From NCBI GenBank assembly GCA_958296035.1, contig OY282431.1, forward strand, positions 2,774,037 through 2,838,036: DNA of 64,000 bases, given 5' to 3'. The position numbers were made by a program, and so were the translations under genes. The stretch comes from Paracoccaceae bacterium. GTDB lineage: Bacteria > Pseudomonadota > Alphaproteobacteria > Rhodobacterales > Rhodobacteraceae. The notes below the pieces were generated by a model. That model had not been told where the DNA came from, did not search any database, and saw only the letters and a list, made by a program, of their open reading frames with translations. Below, piece by piece: positions 1 to 9,200 of the stretch (positions are counted from its first letter, which is position 1; each line of letters opens with the position of its first letter).

Positions 1-995
1 GCCCACAATTCTTCACGCTGGCCTTCCGATTGCGCAAGGATCCCGTCGACAATCAGGGCTTCGTCCTCTGCCGCCTCTGCCACTTTGATCACATGCTTCT
101 CGACGTCCGATTTCTGTAAGGCGCCAATGTCAACCATGACCAGCCATTCCGAACTATTCCCAAAGGGCAGCCTCTGTCTCAGGCCGGTTTCGACCAGAAA
201 TTCGAAACCGATCCGGTTGATCAATTCAAAGGCGGAAACCTGGTCGGGAAAAGCGTCCATGAACAGCGCCAGGAGCCCATGCGCTGCCTCAATTCCATTC
301 AGGGCCAGAAGGGCTGTTGCGGATTCACCCGGAGGACGAAACAACTTCAGCGTGGCGGCAGTAATGATAGCCAGGGTTCCTTCCGAACCAATTATGAGGT
401 TCCTAAGATCATAACCGCTGTTATCCTTGGGCAATTCATCCAGACAGCTGACAACACTCCCGTCGGGGAGCACGGCCTCAATGCCCTTGCAAAGGTCGCG
501 GGCATTCCCGTACCGGACGACATGAACACCTCCGGCGTTGGTTGCCATGATGCCACCGATTTGGCTGGAGCCCTTTGATGCGATCGATAGTGGAAACAGT
601 CTACCGGCATCTGCAGCTGCAATACTGGCTTCTTGCAGGGTCAGGCCCGCATCTACAGTCATACGATCCCTGGCTGCGTTGATGCTTCGGACAGCACGCA
701 GACACTGCAGGGATAGCACCAGTGGACGTTCCAGGTCCGGCGCCACCTGACCGCCGACAAGCCCGGTTCCACCGCCAAAGGGAATGACAGGAATACGCTC
801 CTTATTACACAGAGCCACAATCCCGGAAACTTCCCTGACCGAGATTGGTGCCACGACAAGCGCATCCCGGCACTTGTACAACCCCCTGGGCTCACGTGAG
901 AAACGCTCATCGAAGGTCGGCATGTGCAGGCGCGGATACCTGGCTGTCAACCGACTGACGAAACGCTGGTCGGCCGGCCTTAGCACCTCAGCCAA
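1..995 (-). CDS. FAD-binding oxidoreductase, GlcD / D-2-hydroxyglutarate dehydrogenase type (3' end cut by window)
   Basis: A flavoprotein oxidizing a D-2-hydroxy acid, by family. The frame is open from the left edge to a TTG start (TTGGCTGAGGTG) with AGGA six bases upstream and an in-frame stop just before it; no ATG lies nearby except one about 25 codons in. The first ~110 residues hold the PCMH-type FAD-binding fold: VVAPISVREVSGIVALC, then the pyrophosphate-binding loop PFGGGTGLVGG. Next come IGGIMATNAGGVHVVRYG and the IIGSEGTLAIIT motif, both typical of GlcD, D-lactate dehydrogenase and D2HGDH proteins. The C-terminal substrate-cap domain continues off the window. It starts 9 bases after the acetyltransferase gene ends and is probably its operon partner. 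The exact substrate cannot be told from sequence. It is distinct from the glcD gene further right in the window. Confidence 0.85.
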   Translation of the reverse strand, partial: MAEVLRPADQRFVSRLTARYPRLHMPTFDERFSREPRGLYKCRDALVVAPISVREVSGIVALCNKERIPVIPFGGGTGLVGGQVAPDLERPLVLSLQCLRAVRSINAARDRMTVDAGLTLQEASIAAADAGRLFPLSIASKGSSQIGGIMATNAGGVHVVRYGNARDLCKGIEAVLPDGSVVSCLDELPKDNSGYDLRNLIIGSEGTLAIITAATLKLFRPPGESATALLALNGIEAAHGLLALFMDAFPDQVSAFELINRIGFEFLVETGLRQRLPFGNSSEWLVMVDIGALQKSDVEKHVIKVAEAAEDEALIVDGILAQSEGQREELW

Positions 996-1003
996 TCAAT
1001 TTC

Positions 1004-1594
1004 CTACCCGGCATCCGTGTGTCCCCGCCTGTCGGTTCGCATGTAGGCGTAAAGAACGTGATTCTGCCAGATGCCTGCAATTTGCAGGTAGCTCTGTGCG
1101 ACACCCTCATACTTGAAACCACACCGCTCAAGCAGGCGACGTGAAGGATTGTTGGACGCCAGGCAAGCTGCTTCGAGACGACTCAGTTCGAGTTCGTTAA
1201 AGGCATAATGTACAACGGCACCGATGGCTTCGCTCATGTAACCCTTGCGGGCGTGATTGCCGCCGACCCAATAACCGAGAATAGCCGATTGAGACGGACC
1301 AAACCTCACATTGTCCAGCGTCAATCCGCCCACAATTACGTCGTCATTGCGACGAACAAGCAGGAAGGGAAACGCGGTTTGCTCCCTGATACTCTTGCGA
1401 GCGCACTTGACACGGCGGTCAAACGCCGCTTTGCTCAAATGGTCGTCTTCCCACTTTGGCTCCCACGGCTGCAGAAAGTCACGGCTTGACTGGCGCAATT
1501 CGGCCCATTCCCTGTAGTCTGACCGTTTCGGCGGTCGCAGGCAAAGCCGTTCTGCGGTTAACTCCACATATGAAGACCTGAGCAGCACGATCAT
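1004..1594 (-). CDS. GNAT acetyltransferase, RimJ/RimL type
   Basis: Predicted N-acetyltransferase of 196 residues using acetyl-CoA. The RimJ/RimL layout is clear: an N-terminal ERLCLRPPKRSDYREWAELR start, then GYWVGGNHARKGYMSEAI, which carries the acetyl-CoA pyrophosphate loop (R/Q-x-x-G-x-G/A with G-K-G-Y), then the RLEAACLASNNPSRRLLERCGF block where Asn and the C-terminal Cys-Gly-Phe are near-universal in this group. RimJ acts on ribosomal protein S5; whether this protein does is inference only. The start ATG overlaps the stop of the M16 peptidase gene (ATGA), so translation is probably coupled. In many alphaproteobacteria such a GNAT gene follows the thrC-M16 pair, which supports the assignment. 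Confidence 0.88.
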   Translation of the reverse strand: MIVLLRSSYVELTAERLCLRPPKRSDYREWAELRQSSRDFLQPWEPKWEDDHLSKAAFDRRVKCARKSIREQTAFPFLLVRRNDDVIVGGLTLDNVRFGPSQSAILGYWVGGNHARKGYMSEAIGAVVHYAFNELELSRLEAACLASNNPSRRLLERCGFKYEGVAQSYLQIAGIWQNHVLYAYMRTDRRGHTDAG

Positions 1595-2853
1595 GCAAGC
1601 AAATTGCTGGTAATGGACTCTCGATCCGGCGCACTGCCAATCGGGCCATAAAGAGCAAGTGTTGGCACTTGCGACCCAAGCATAGAGGCAGCGAAGCTCT
1701 TTACTTCGGCCAGGGTAACCGATTCAAAGCGGGCAATTGATTCATCGATCGATCTGAGTTCGCCGTGAACAGCGAGCAATTCGCTCATGCGTTCAACACG
1801 GAACATCGGAGTCTCGTAGGCCATAAGGATGCCAACCTTGATCTGCGTTCGAGCCCGCTCGACCTCCTGGTCAGTCAGACCGGTTGTGCTTTTTCTAAGT
1901 TCGCTGGCACAGCATTCCGCCAGTCTTTCCAGATCATTACACCCTGTGGCGGCGTGAACCACAAACATTCCGGTATCCATGTTCTGAATGCATTGTGCAG
2001 AGATAGAATAACACAGTCCCCGTCGCTCTCGTGCTTCCGCAAACAACCTCGACGACGCGCCCCCTCCCATAGTCAGGGCATATATCCTTGCGACCGGTTC
2101 GTCACGATGCAAGATCGGCGGCGCCTCAAATGCCAGCACGAACTGGGCCTGTTCGACGCTCTTTGTGTTGCGATACTCACCGCTGTGATAGGTGCACGGC
2201 TCCGGTCGCTCGCCGCGGAATGGCTTCAATTCGCCGAACAGGCTCCTGGCCAGCGCCACCAGTTCGTCATGACTTACTGCACCGGCAGCGGACAGTATCA
2301 TCCTGTCCGGGCGATAATGCTCACCCGTAAAATCCCTGAGGTGCCGACTTTCGTAATGCTGCACCAGCTGTGCGCTGCCGAGAATACTCCTGCCAAATGG
2401 CTGCTCGGGAAATACAGTGCGAAACAGGCCTTCGAAAACCATTTCCTCGGGATAGTCCTGGTATTGCCTGATCTCGTTGAGAATGACATTCCGTTCCAGT
2501 TCCAGCTCATTCGAGGCAAATTCCGAATTTATCGTGATATCGGCCAGCAAGCGCACTGCCAGCGACACATCCTGCGCCAGAACACGTGCCACGAAGGCAG
2601 TTTTTTCGCGACTGGTATAGGCATTGAGGGCCCCGCCCACATTCTCGATTTCCTGCGATATCTGCTGCGCTGTCCGCGTCGTCGTTCCCTTGAATGCCAT
2701 ATGTTCCAGGAAATGTGCGATGCCATTCTGGTCGGCGCGCTCGTGGCGGCTGCCAGCGAGCACATGCAACCCTAGTGCCGCCGATTTGAGCCCGGCCATG
2801 TGGTTGCTAACCACGCGAAAACCGTTTGGCAACGTTGTTACACGCGTACTCAT
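1591..2853 (-). CDS. M16 family zinc metallopeptidase (mitochondrial processing peptidase-like)
   Basis: Zinc endopeptidase of 420 residues, related to the beta subunit of the mitochondrial processing peptidase. The inverted zinc motif HxxEH is present as HFLEH (His47, Glu50, His51), and the third ligand Glu lies in ERNVILNEI at residue 127, exactly 76 residues downstream as is usual for M16. The C-terminal inactive-type M16 repeat follows, with FEAPP and GGGASSRLF-like blocks that form the clam-shell. There is no signal peptide, so it is predicted cytoplasmic. It overlaps thrC upstream and the GNAT gene downstream by four bases each, placing it firmly in the operon. The thrC-M16 pairing is common in alphaproteobacteria; its physiological substrate is unknown. 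Confidence 0.93.
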   Translation of the reverse strand: MSTRVTTLPNGFRVVSNHMAGLKSAALGLHVLAGSRHERADQNGIAHFLEHMAFKGTTTRTAQQISQEIENVGGALNAYTSREKTAFVARVLAQDVSLAVRLLADITINSEFASNELELERNVILNEIRQYQDYPEEMVFEGLFRTVFPEQPFGRSILGSAQLVQHYESRHLRDFTGEHYRPDRMILSAAGAVSHDELVALARSLFGELKPFRGERPEPCTYHSGEYRNTKSVEQAQFVLAFEAPPILHRDEPVARIYALTMGGGASSRLFAEARERRGLCYSISAQCIQNMDTGMFVVHAATGCNDLERLAECCASELRKSTTGLTDQEVERARTQIKVGILMAYETPMFRVERMSELLAVHGELRSIDESIARFESVTLAEVKSFAASMLGSQVPTLALYGPIGSAPDRESITSNLLA

Positions 2854-4241
2854 ATGTTTGATTCCGCCCTGATAATTGACTGGATGTCTTCAAGCCGGGG
2901 AGCAATGCGCAACACACGCTCCGGTGCATCCATGATGCCGGCCATGGATTGTGGCAACCGTGGCCAACGATCGCTCCACTCCTGCACCGCATCGGGAAAC
3001 TTGGCTGGATGGGCGGTCGCGAGCGCCACAACCGGACCGCTGGTTTCTTTCGCCACGCGCCGGCCGACCGCCACGCCGACCGCGGTATGCGGGCAGATCA
3101 GGCGTCCGGTTTCCAGATTTGTTCTTCTTATCTCCAGGCCGGTTTCCTGCTCGCTGCAGCTGTCGGCTGCAAAATATCTGCTCAACCAGGATCTGGCGCC
3201 GGGGGTGATTTCAAATCCGCCATCGGCAACCTGTCCCATCAACGCCGCAATGGCTTGCCCGTCCCGCTCATAGGCATCGAACAGCACACGTTCAAAATTC
3301 GAGCTGATCTGGATGTCCATCGAGGGACTCATGGACTGAATGACATTTCGCATACGGTAGCGACCCGTCCTGAGAACCCGGTCGAGGATGTCGTTCTGGT
3401 TGGTAGCGACTACAAGCTGACTGATCGGAAGTCCGAGTCGTCTTGCCGCGTAGCCGGCATAGACGTCACCGAAGTTGCCGGTTGGCACGACGAACACAGG
3501 TGAGCGCCGGGGCGCGCCGAGCGCGACGCCGGCAAAGACGTAGTAGACGATTTGCGCGAGAATGCGCGCCCAATTGATTGAATTGACCGCCGCCAGGCCA
3601 AATTCGCGGCGGAATTTGTGATCGTTGAACATTGCCTTGACCAGCGTCTGGCAGGCATCGAAGTCTGCTTCGACGGCAATTGCATGAACATTCCCGGCCC
3701 TGGTCGTTGTCATTTGCCGGCGCTGGATGTCGGACACCCTGCCGTGCGGAAAGAGAATGAAGACGTCAACCGACGACAATCCCTTGAAGGCCTCGATGGC
3801 CGCCGAACCTGTATCGCCGCTGGTCGCCCCGATGATGGTTACCCGCTGACCTGACCTGGTCAGGAAGCGATCAAACATTCGACCAACCAGTTGTAGTGCC
3901 AGGTCCTTGAATGCCAGCGTCGGGCCATGGAACAGTTCCTGCAGAAACAGGTTTGGTGTCAATTGAACCAGTGGACACCGAATTGCATGGCCAAACGCCT
4001 GATACGCTTCGTGAATCAGTCGCTCCAGTTCACCAGGCGCAAAGGCACGACCGACAAACGGCGCCATGACTGCAGAGGCAACCTCCTCGTAACTGCGAGC
4101 AGCAAGATCTTCCAGCGCTTCGCTGCTCAGACTGGGCCAGAACTCGGGAACATACAGGCCGCCATCCGGCGCAAGGCCGGCGAGAGTAGTTTGATCAAAT
4201 TCAAGCGGCGGCGAATTGCCGCGTGTGGACACATACTTCAT
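2850..4241 (-). CDS. thrC: threonine synthase
   Basis: Converts O-phosphohomoserine to threonine with pyridoxal phosphate, the last step of threonine synthesis. The 463-residue protein starts MKYVSTRGN and continues with DGGLYVPE, the hallmark N-terminus of the long proteobacterial and fungal ThrC class. The PLP lysine is Lys112 in HGPTLAFKDLALQ. The phosphate-binding loop is in GATSGDTGSAAIEAF, and VPTGNFGDVYAGYAA is the second conserved block. Both gene junctions overlap: the start codon lies against the SURF1 stop, and the last bases overlap the M16 start (ATGAG). Length and motifs are complete. There is no leader peptide or obvious attenuator, so it is probably transcribed with the oxidase genes. 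Confidence 0.97.
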   Translation of the reverse strand: MKYVSTRGNSPPLEFDQTTLAGLAPDGGLYVPEFWPSLSSEALEDLAARSYEEVASAVMAPFVGRAFAPGELERLIHEAYQAFGHAIRCPLVQLTPNLFLQELFHGPTLAFKDLALQLVGRMFDRFLTRSGQRVTIIGATSGDTGSAAIEAFKGLSSVDVFILFPHGRVSDIQRRQMTTTRAGNVHAIAVEADFDACQTLVKAMFNDHKFRREFGLAAVNSINWARILAQIVYYVFAGVALGAPRRSPVFVVPTGNFGDVYAGYAARRLGLPISQLVVATNQNDILDRVLRTGRYRMRNVIQSMSPSMDIQISSNFERVLFDAYERDGQAIAALMGQVADGGFEITPGARSWLSRYFAADSCSEQETGLEIRRTNLETGRLICPHTAVGVAVGRRVAKETSGPVVALATAHPAKFPDAVQEWSDRWPRLPQSMAGIMDAPERVLRIAPRLEDIQSIIRAESNI

Positions 4242-4933
4242 CAGCTAGACTTCACTTTGGCATCGTCGGGTGGCGCTGTGGCGAGCTTTCGCAACCAGTA
4301 AGCCGTCATTGCCAGCCAGACTGTGGCCAGAGAAAACCAGGTCACGGCGTACTGGAAATGGTCGTTGGCAATATCCGAACTGTCAACCGGTAAAGGAATG
4401 AGAGCAATCGGCGTCGGATCAGTCTGGCTGACGACAAGCATGACCGGCTCCGTTTCAAGCACCCCTGCCATGCGGTCCACCTGCCTGGCAAACCACAGCT
4501 CAGCGTCCGGTTCCGGCGTGAACCAGCGGTCATGCTCATCGGGCCAGTGGAGATTGCCATGAACACGCAGCCAACCCGGGGGCTCGGGAAGCCTGGCTCC
4601 GTCCGGGAGGAAGCCGAGATCAAGCATGATACGACGATCCTCGGTCTGAAAGGGCGCTATGATTCGATGTCCCGGGCCAACACCCCTTATGCTGGTCAGT
4701 ACGCGCAAGTGCCCCGGGGATAGCCGGCCCTCGGCTCTTACAGACAGGTAATTGTGCCTGGTTTCGACCGGGCGATCGGGTAGAGCGATCGGCACCTCGG
4801 CAATTTCCCTGTCAATCCGTTCAAGAATCGCTTCCTTCCAGGTCAACCTCTGCGTCTGCCAGATGCCCAGTCCGACCAGTACTGCAAATCCGGCGGCACC
4901 CATGGCTGCGGGGGCAATCCACCTGGTGTTCAC
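4241..4933 (-). CDS. SURF1 family cytochrome oxidase assembly protein
   Basis: Inner-membrane factor that helps insert heme a into subunit I of aa3-type oxidase. Family similarity begins at VNTRWIAPAAMG, so a GTG start there (230 residues) is preferred. The frame stays open upstream to a TTG at position 5050, but that extension is Arg/Pro-rich and unlike the family; neither start has a good ribosome binding site. Features are one N-terminal membrane segment (AAGFAVLVGLGIWQTQRL, with the typical GxWQxxRLxWKE signature), a periplasmic domain, and a second membrane segment near the C-terminus (TWFSLATVWLAMTAYWL). The gene abuts thrC. The 250 bases between it and ctaE hold no gene I can support; in some relatives a DUF983 gene sits there. 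Confidence 0.88.
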   Translation of the reverse strand: MNTRWIAPAAMGAAGFAVLVGLGIWQTQRLTWKEAILERIDREIAEVPIALPDRPVETRHNYLSVRAEGRLSPGHLRVLTSIRGVGPGHRIIAPFQTEDRRIMLDLGFLPDGARLPEPPGWLRVHGNLHWPDEHDRWFTPEPDAELWFARQVDRMAGVLETEPVMLVVSQTDPTPIALIPLPVDSSDIANDHFQYAVTWFSLATVWLAMTAYWLRKLATAPPDDAKVKSS

Positions 4934-5185
4934 GGCTGGAGCCGGTGGTTGCCGGCAGGAAGTTGCCAGCGATGGCCGCGGCACCGTTCGCCGCGCCAGC
5001 CCGGGCTCTGACGCTCCATGAAGAAACGGCCATCGGCTACGAGCAGGCAACTGTAGAATTGATGGTCCGATGGCTTTGCTGCTGTATCCATGCGTTCGGC
5101 GGTCACGCCAGGGTGACGTCGAAAGGAACTCATCGCACCGGGCCTATGGTCGCGACATCCCCTGGTTTCCGGCCGGCGACGCTCC

Positions 5186-5977
5186 TCAGCCTCCCCAAAT
5201 GTAAACGGCCGCGAACAGGAACAGCCACACCACGTCGACAAAGTGCCAGTACCAGGCAGCAGTCTCGAATCCGATATGGGCCGTCGGTGTGAAATGGCCC
5301 TTCATGGCCCGCATAAGACACACAAACAGAAACACTGTTCCGATTATGACGTGCGCGCCGTGGAAACCGGTCGCCATGAAGAATGTTGCCCCATAGATGT
5401 TGCCCGAGTATCCAAATGCGGCATGGCCGTATTCATAGGCCTGCAGTGCCGTGAAAGCGACGCCGAGGATGATGGCCAGAATGAGACCGTTTATCAGGTC
5501 CTTACGATTGTCTTCGTGGACGATGGCATGGTGGGCCCATGTGGCAGCCGCTCCCGATGACAGGAGGATCAGTGTATTGATCAACGGTAAATGCCATGGA
5601 TCAAACGTCTCAATGCCGACGGGCGGCCAGACACCCCCTGCACCCTCCTCCATCGGGTACATGGCGTGTTTGAAAAAATTCCAGAACCATGCCGAGAAAA
5701 ACATGATCTCGGACATGACAAACAGAATGAACCCGTAACGCAATCCGATCTGGACGACGGGCGTGTGGTCACCAGAATGTGATTCGCGAATGACATCCGA
5801 CCACCACGCAACCATCACGTAGGCAATCAACACCATCCCAATCAGCATCAACCACGGTCCATAGCCATGGAAGAACAGAACTGCCCCGAATAACATGGTA
5901 AATCCACCGACGGCACCAAGAAACGGCCAGACCGACGGGTTTACCAGGTGGTAGTCATGATAATTTGTGTGTGCCAT
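5186..5977 (-). CDS. ctaE: cytochrome c oxidase subunit III
   Basis: Integral membrane subunit III of aa3-type cytochrome c oxidase, 263 residues with seven predicted membrane helices. Recognized by [19 protein letters not shown] at the start, [17 protein letters not shown] with the conserved Glu of the lipid and oxygen path, and the C-terminal [14 protein letters not shown] signature. The ATG chosen has AGGA about nine bases upstream; a GTG two codons earlier overlaps the ctaG stop (GTGA) and is a plausible alternative. It is part of the ctaC-ctaB-ctaG-ctaE array. It acts with subunits I and II in respiration at the inner membrane, but subunit I is not encoded in this window. Confidence 0.96.
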   Translation of the reverse strand: MAHTNYHDYHLVNPSVWPFLGAVGGFTMLFGAVLFFHGYGPWLMLIGMVLIAYVMVAWWSDVIRESHSGDHTPVVQIGLRYGFILFVMSEIMFFSAWFWNFFKHAMYPMEEGAGGVWPPVGIETFDPWHLPLINTLILLSSGAAATWAHHAIVHEDNRKDLINGLILAIILGVAFTALQAYEYGHAAFGYSGNIYGATFFMATGFHGAHVIIGTVFLFVCLMRAMKGHFTPTAHIGFETAAWYWHFVDVVWLFLFAAVYIWGG

Positions 5978-5979
5978 CT

Positions 5980-6582
5980 TCACCCATCCTGGAATGTGGC
6001 TTCGTTGACTGGCAGCAGGCCAGCCCTCTTCGCCTGTGCAGTGTCTCCGTCAGGTATCTCGATTCGATGAAACGTATACGACAGTGTAACCGTTCCTATC
6101 GATCTGGTTTCCGGATCGTCAAGAATGCCTGGATCGACGTAAAAGCTCACGGGCATGTCCATCTGCTGGCCCGCCCCCAATACCTGCTGCTGGAAACAGA
6201 AACAGTCGATCTTTACAAAATAGGCTCCGGCGGCAAATGGAAACACGTTGTAACTCGCCGATCCGGCAATGTCTGAACCGGTTGGATTGAATGCCGTGTA
6301 GTGGGTCAGTGCGGTGTCCCCGATCCTGATCTCAACTTCCCTTTCGGCCGGTTTGAACCGCCACGGCATTCCTCGCTCGACTGAAGCATCGAACCTGACC
6401 TTGATACTCTGTGGAACCGGCGTCACGTCATTGGCTTGCGCCCGAATTGTGCTGCCGGCAAACCCCGTCACCCGGCAAAACCAGTCATAAAGCGGAACCG
6501 ATGCCCAAACCGCCATTCCCATGATGCAGATTACGCCAACAAGGGCAATGACCGTTCGCCTGTTTCTGGCAGCGACCGTCAT
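5980..6582 (-). CDS. ctaG: cytochrome c oxidase copper assembly protein CtaG / Cox11
   Basis: Delivers copper to the CuB site of oxidase subunit I. The protein has 200 residues: a short cytoplasmic N-terminus, one membrane helix ([17 protein letters not shown]), the conserved FCRVTGFAG segment after it, and an immunoglobulin-like periplasmic domain. The copper motif is CFCFQQQ, the Cox11 signature with two cysteines. The ATG overlaps the stop of the preceding small gene by four bases (ATGA), and its own stop lies against the ctaE start. Its target, subunit I, must be encoded elsewhere in the genome. Confidence 0.95.
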   Translation of the reverse strand: MTVAARNRRTVIALVGVICIMGMAVWASVPLYDWFCRVTGFAGSTIRAQANDVTPVPQSIKVRFDASVERGMPWRFKPAEREVEIRIGDTALTHYTAFNPTGSDIAGSASYNVFPFAAGAYFVKIDCFCFQQQVLGAGQQMDMPVSFYVDPGILDDPETRSIGTVTLSYTFHRIEIPDGDTAQAKRAGLLPVNEATFQDG

Positions 6583-6767
6583 TGGCCGCTCTCCACAAGC
6601 GAGGGTCGCACGGCGTGATCAAATGCCTCCATCTGGTGACCGCTGCCCAGCTTCACCAGCGTCAACGCAAAGACCAGCACCACAAACAGCACAAGGCAGA
6701 TGCCCACCGCGAGATTGCGTCCGCTGCGCGCCGCATGAAGTTCATGTTCCCTTGCCAGAGGCATCAT
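6579..6767 (-). CDS. small single-span membrane protein of the cox operon (CoxF-like)
   Basis: A 62-residue protein with one membrane helix (LAVGICLVLFVVLVFALTLVKL) flanked by a basic N-terminus and a short acidic tail. Position is the main evidence: small one-helix proteins occupy the slot between ctaB and ctaG in many alphaproteobacteria and are sometimes labelled CoxF or cytochrome oxidase small assembly protein. It shares its start region with the ctaB stop and overlaps the ctaG start by four bases, so it is almost certainly translated. I do not recognize a functional motif; a role as an oxidase assembly or stability factor is inference from location. Confidence 0.75.
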   Translation of the reverse strand: MMPLAREHELHAARSGRNLAVGICLVLFVVLVFALTLVKLGSGHQMEAFDHAVRPSLVESGQ

Positions 6768-7726
6768 CAGAACAAGGGCAACCAGCTGGATGCAAGGGGA
6801 CGCAGAAAGACGTCCGCAATCAGTCCGGCAAAAATCAGGAACAAATACACAAGCGAGAACCTGAAAAACTTTCGTTCAGCACGGTATCGGTCGCCGGTCG
6901 CCTCCACATCCGTGCGACGTACCAGGTTCACGGCGCCCAGCAGGAAGACACCATTCATGACGATTGCCAGACTTAGCGACATCGGACCGCCTACCGAACC
7001 TAGCGCCATCATCAGGGAAACCGGCACCAGAGCACAGGTGTAGCCGAGGATGTAACGGCGTGTGACCGTTTCGCCACGGACGACCGTCAGCATCGGAATC
7101 CTGGCCCGAGCATAATCGTCATGCATGAACAGCGATAACGCCCAAAAGTGAGGCGGTGTCCACAAGAATATCAGGGCGAACATCAGCACCGGTTCGAGCG
7201 CCAGTGCGCCTGTGGCAGCGACCCATCCGATTACCGGAGGCAGGGCACCTGCGGCCCCGCCGATCACGATGTTCTGTGGTGTGGTCCGCTTAAGCCACAT
7301 CGTATAAATGACGACATAGTAGAATATTGTAAGCGCCAACAATCCTGCGGCCAGCAAGTTGGCGGCCAGTGCCAGCATTACGACCGCGAGGCCAGCCAGC
7401 CACAGACCCATGAGCCTGGCATCATCCGCACTGATCTTGCCGCACGGGATCGGCCTGTTGCGAGTTCGCCTCATCATGGAATCAACATCGGCATCCCACC
7501 ACATGTTGAGCGTTCCCGATGCTCCGGCACCGATTGCAATGAATGCCAGCGAAGCCAGACCAATGACTGGATGGATGGATACGGGCGCGACCACCATTCC
7601 GACAAGGGCTGTGAATATGACCAGAGACATGACGCGGGGCTTGAGCAGCACCAGAAGATCATTGACCCCCAGATCTGCGGCCGGTGTGGCCGTCAATTCC
7701 CGCTTCATGCTGGCTCCGGCGGACAA
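6767..7726 (-). CDS. ctaB: protoheme IX farnesyltransferase (heme O synthase)
   Basis: Membrane prenyltransferase that adds a farnesyl group to heme b, giving heme O for aa3 or bo3 oxidases. The 319-residue protein is of the UbiA superfamily with about nine helices. The two Asp-rich substrate motifs are present: NMWWDADVDSMMRRTRNRP, with the N-x-x-x-D-x-x-x-D pattern, and the loop around LWTPPHFWALSLFMHDDYARARIPML. The KPRVMSLVIFTALVGM start is characteristic. It follows ctaC by nine bases. In most alphaproteobacterial operons ctaD (subunit I) lies between ctaC and ctaB; here it does not. Confidence 0.96.
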   Translation of the reverse strand: MSAGASMKRELTATPAADLGVNDLLVLLKPRVMSLVIFTALVGMVVAPVSIHPVIGLASLAFIAIGAGASGTLNMWWDADVDSMMRRTRNRPIPCGKISADDARLMGLWLAGLAVVMLALAANLLAAGLLALTIFYYVVIYTMWLKRTTPQNIVIGGAAGALPPVIGWVAATGALALEPVLMFALIFLWTPPHFWALSLFMHDDYARARIPMLTVVRGETVTRRYILGYTCALVPVSLMMALGSVGGPMSLSLAIVMNGVFLLGAVNLVRRTDVEATGDRYRAERKFFRFSLVYLFLIFAGLIADVFLRPLASSWLPLF

Positions 7727-7735
7727 GTCGCAATC

Positions 7736-8608
7736 CTATCGCGAAGCAACCATGAAGCTGTCATCCAGCGGTGCCTCGGCGTATTCCTCGCGAGCCCTGT
7801 CCAGCCAGTCTTCGTAGATATCCTGACTGACCACCTTGACGGTGATCGGCATATAGGTGTGGTCCTTGCCACACAGCTCGGAACATTGCCCGAAATAGAT
7901 GCCCTCAACCTCTGGCTTGAACCACAGGCCTGCCAGGCGACCAGGTACGCCGTCCTGTTTGACACCGAATGCCGGAACCGTCCAGGCATGAATGACATCC
8001 GAAGCTGTCACATAAACGACAACCGTCTTGTCGACAGGCAACACAAGCGGTGCGTCGACCGCCAGCATGAATTCATCCGGCATGTAGCCATTCTCGACCA
8101 GTTCTCCCTGCTGGAGCATGAAACTGTCAAACGATATGTCGTGGTCCATGTACTCATAGGTCCAGTACCACTGGTTGCCGGTCGCCTTGACCGTAATATC
8201 GGCCTCCGGCAATCGCTGCTGCTTGAACAGAATTGGCAGGGAAACGATCCCGATGCCAATCAGAATCAGGATGGGCAATACCGTCCAGACGAATTCGACC
8301 CTGGTGTTGTGTGTGAACTGGGCTGCCTTTGGATTTGCGCGCGAATTGTAGCGCACAATGACGATCAGCAGCAGGGTCATCACGATGGCGCAGATTACGG
8401 CGCCAATGACATTGACGATATTGTCCAGCCAGATGATGTCCCGGGCAACTTCCGTTACAGGATCCTGGAAATTGTATCCATCCGCAACCGGCTTGCCGAT
8501 TCTCTCAAGTTCCACTCCGACATCGACTGCCGGGGCAGCTGAGGCCTGTAGCAAGGCCGCCATCGCGACGAGACAACCGACGGCCTTTGTTCTGAGCGTC
8601 ATGTCCAT
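7736..8608 (-). CDS. ctaC: cytochrome c oxidase subunit II
   Basis: Subunit II carrying the CuA center that accepts electrons from cytochrome c. The start is placed at MDMTLRTKAVG, preceded by AGGA and followed by a signal peptide ending near ASAAPA; the open frame runs 27 codons further upstream but that part is unlike the family. There are 290 residues: signal peptide, two membrane helices (about 62-88 and 106-126), the aromatic GNQWYWTYEY motif, and a periplasmic cupredoxin domain with CuA ligands His207, Cys242, Glu244, Cys246, His250 and Met253 in CSELCGKDHTYM. It is the first gene of the minus-strand respiratory operon, so the promoter should lie upstream of position 8608. Confidence 0.96.
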   Translation of the reverse strand: MDMTLRTKAVGCLVAMAALLQASAAPAVDVGVELERIGKPVADGYNFQDPVTEVARDIIWLDNIVNVIGAVICAIVMTLLLIVIVRYNSRANPKAAQFTHNTRVEFVWTVLPILILIGIGIVSLPILFKQQRLPEADITVKATGNQWYWTYEYMDHDISFDSFMLQQGELVENGYMPDEFMLAVDAPLVLPVDKTVVVYVTASDVIHAWTVPAFGVKQDGVPGRLAGLWFKPEVEGIYFGQCSELCGKDHTYMPITVKVVSQDIYEDWLDRAREEYAEAPLDDSFMVASR

Positions 8609-9200
8609 TTTCCTGTCCTGTGTGGTTTCCGGATCGCGATCGGCATCATGTTCCGGTGGATTCCTTCCAATGGAGCCACGCCTTCGCAACTAACTCCTAA
8701 GACTCCAATTGGCAACATCCACGCCAGGACGAAACCCCCCGGAACAGAAACTCTGGCGAGATAGAGCGAGTACCTGACATCGGTGCATGCAATTCCGGTA
8801 TGGTGACAATTGGAGTCTCCGACAGGAACGGCTGCCTTGCCAGGACAGGAGTTCGGCCGGGATCACTGAAACCTGTCCTCCAGGAGGAGCCCTGATCGAC
8901 CCGTGAAGCAAGACGCAGCACGGTGCGCCGATTCACGCCGAGCAATGCCAGGGGAGATCTCGAAAACGGAAAGCCATACCCCTTCCATCAACCGGTCATA
9001 TCCGGGATACCGGACCGTTCCGCGGCCGGCACTGATGAAGACGACCTCGGTGCAGACCTGCGCTGCCGACGATACCACGGCCTTGAGGCACGCTCGCCTT
9101 GGGTCGATCAACAGCAATCGCCCTTTCTTCTCGCCTGGTGCCCAGTTCCGGAGCAGCGACGGGGCCGGTCGCGGGCATCACTACATTCAATGCGTTTGGA
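8609..9200 (-). other. intergenic region upstream of ctaC
   Basis: About 590 bases between the maeB stop and the ctaC start, both on the minus strand. Several short open frames occur on either strand, but none resembles a protein family I know and none has a convincing ribosome binding site. It presumably holds the maeB terminator and the promoter of the respiratory operon, but I could not point to a clear hairpin or -35/-10 pair. Confidence 0.4.

Noticed and set aside
1765-2775. 336-codon open frame on the plus strand
   Set aside because: Antisense to the M16 peptidase with its intact HxxEH motif.
7148-8542. 464-codon open frame on the plus strand
   Set aside because: Shadow of ctaB and ctaC; rich in His, Gln, Arg and Asp with no hydrophobic core or domain.
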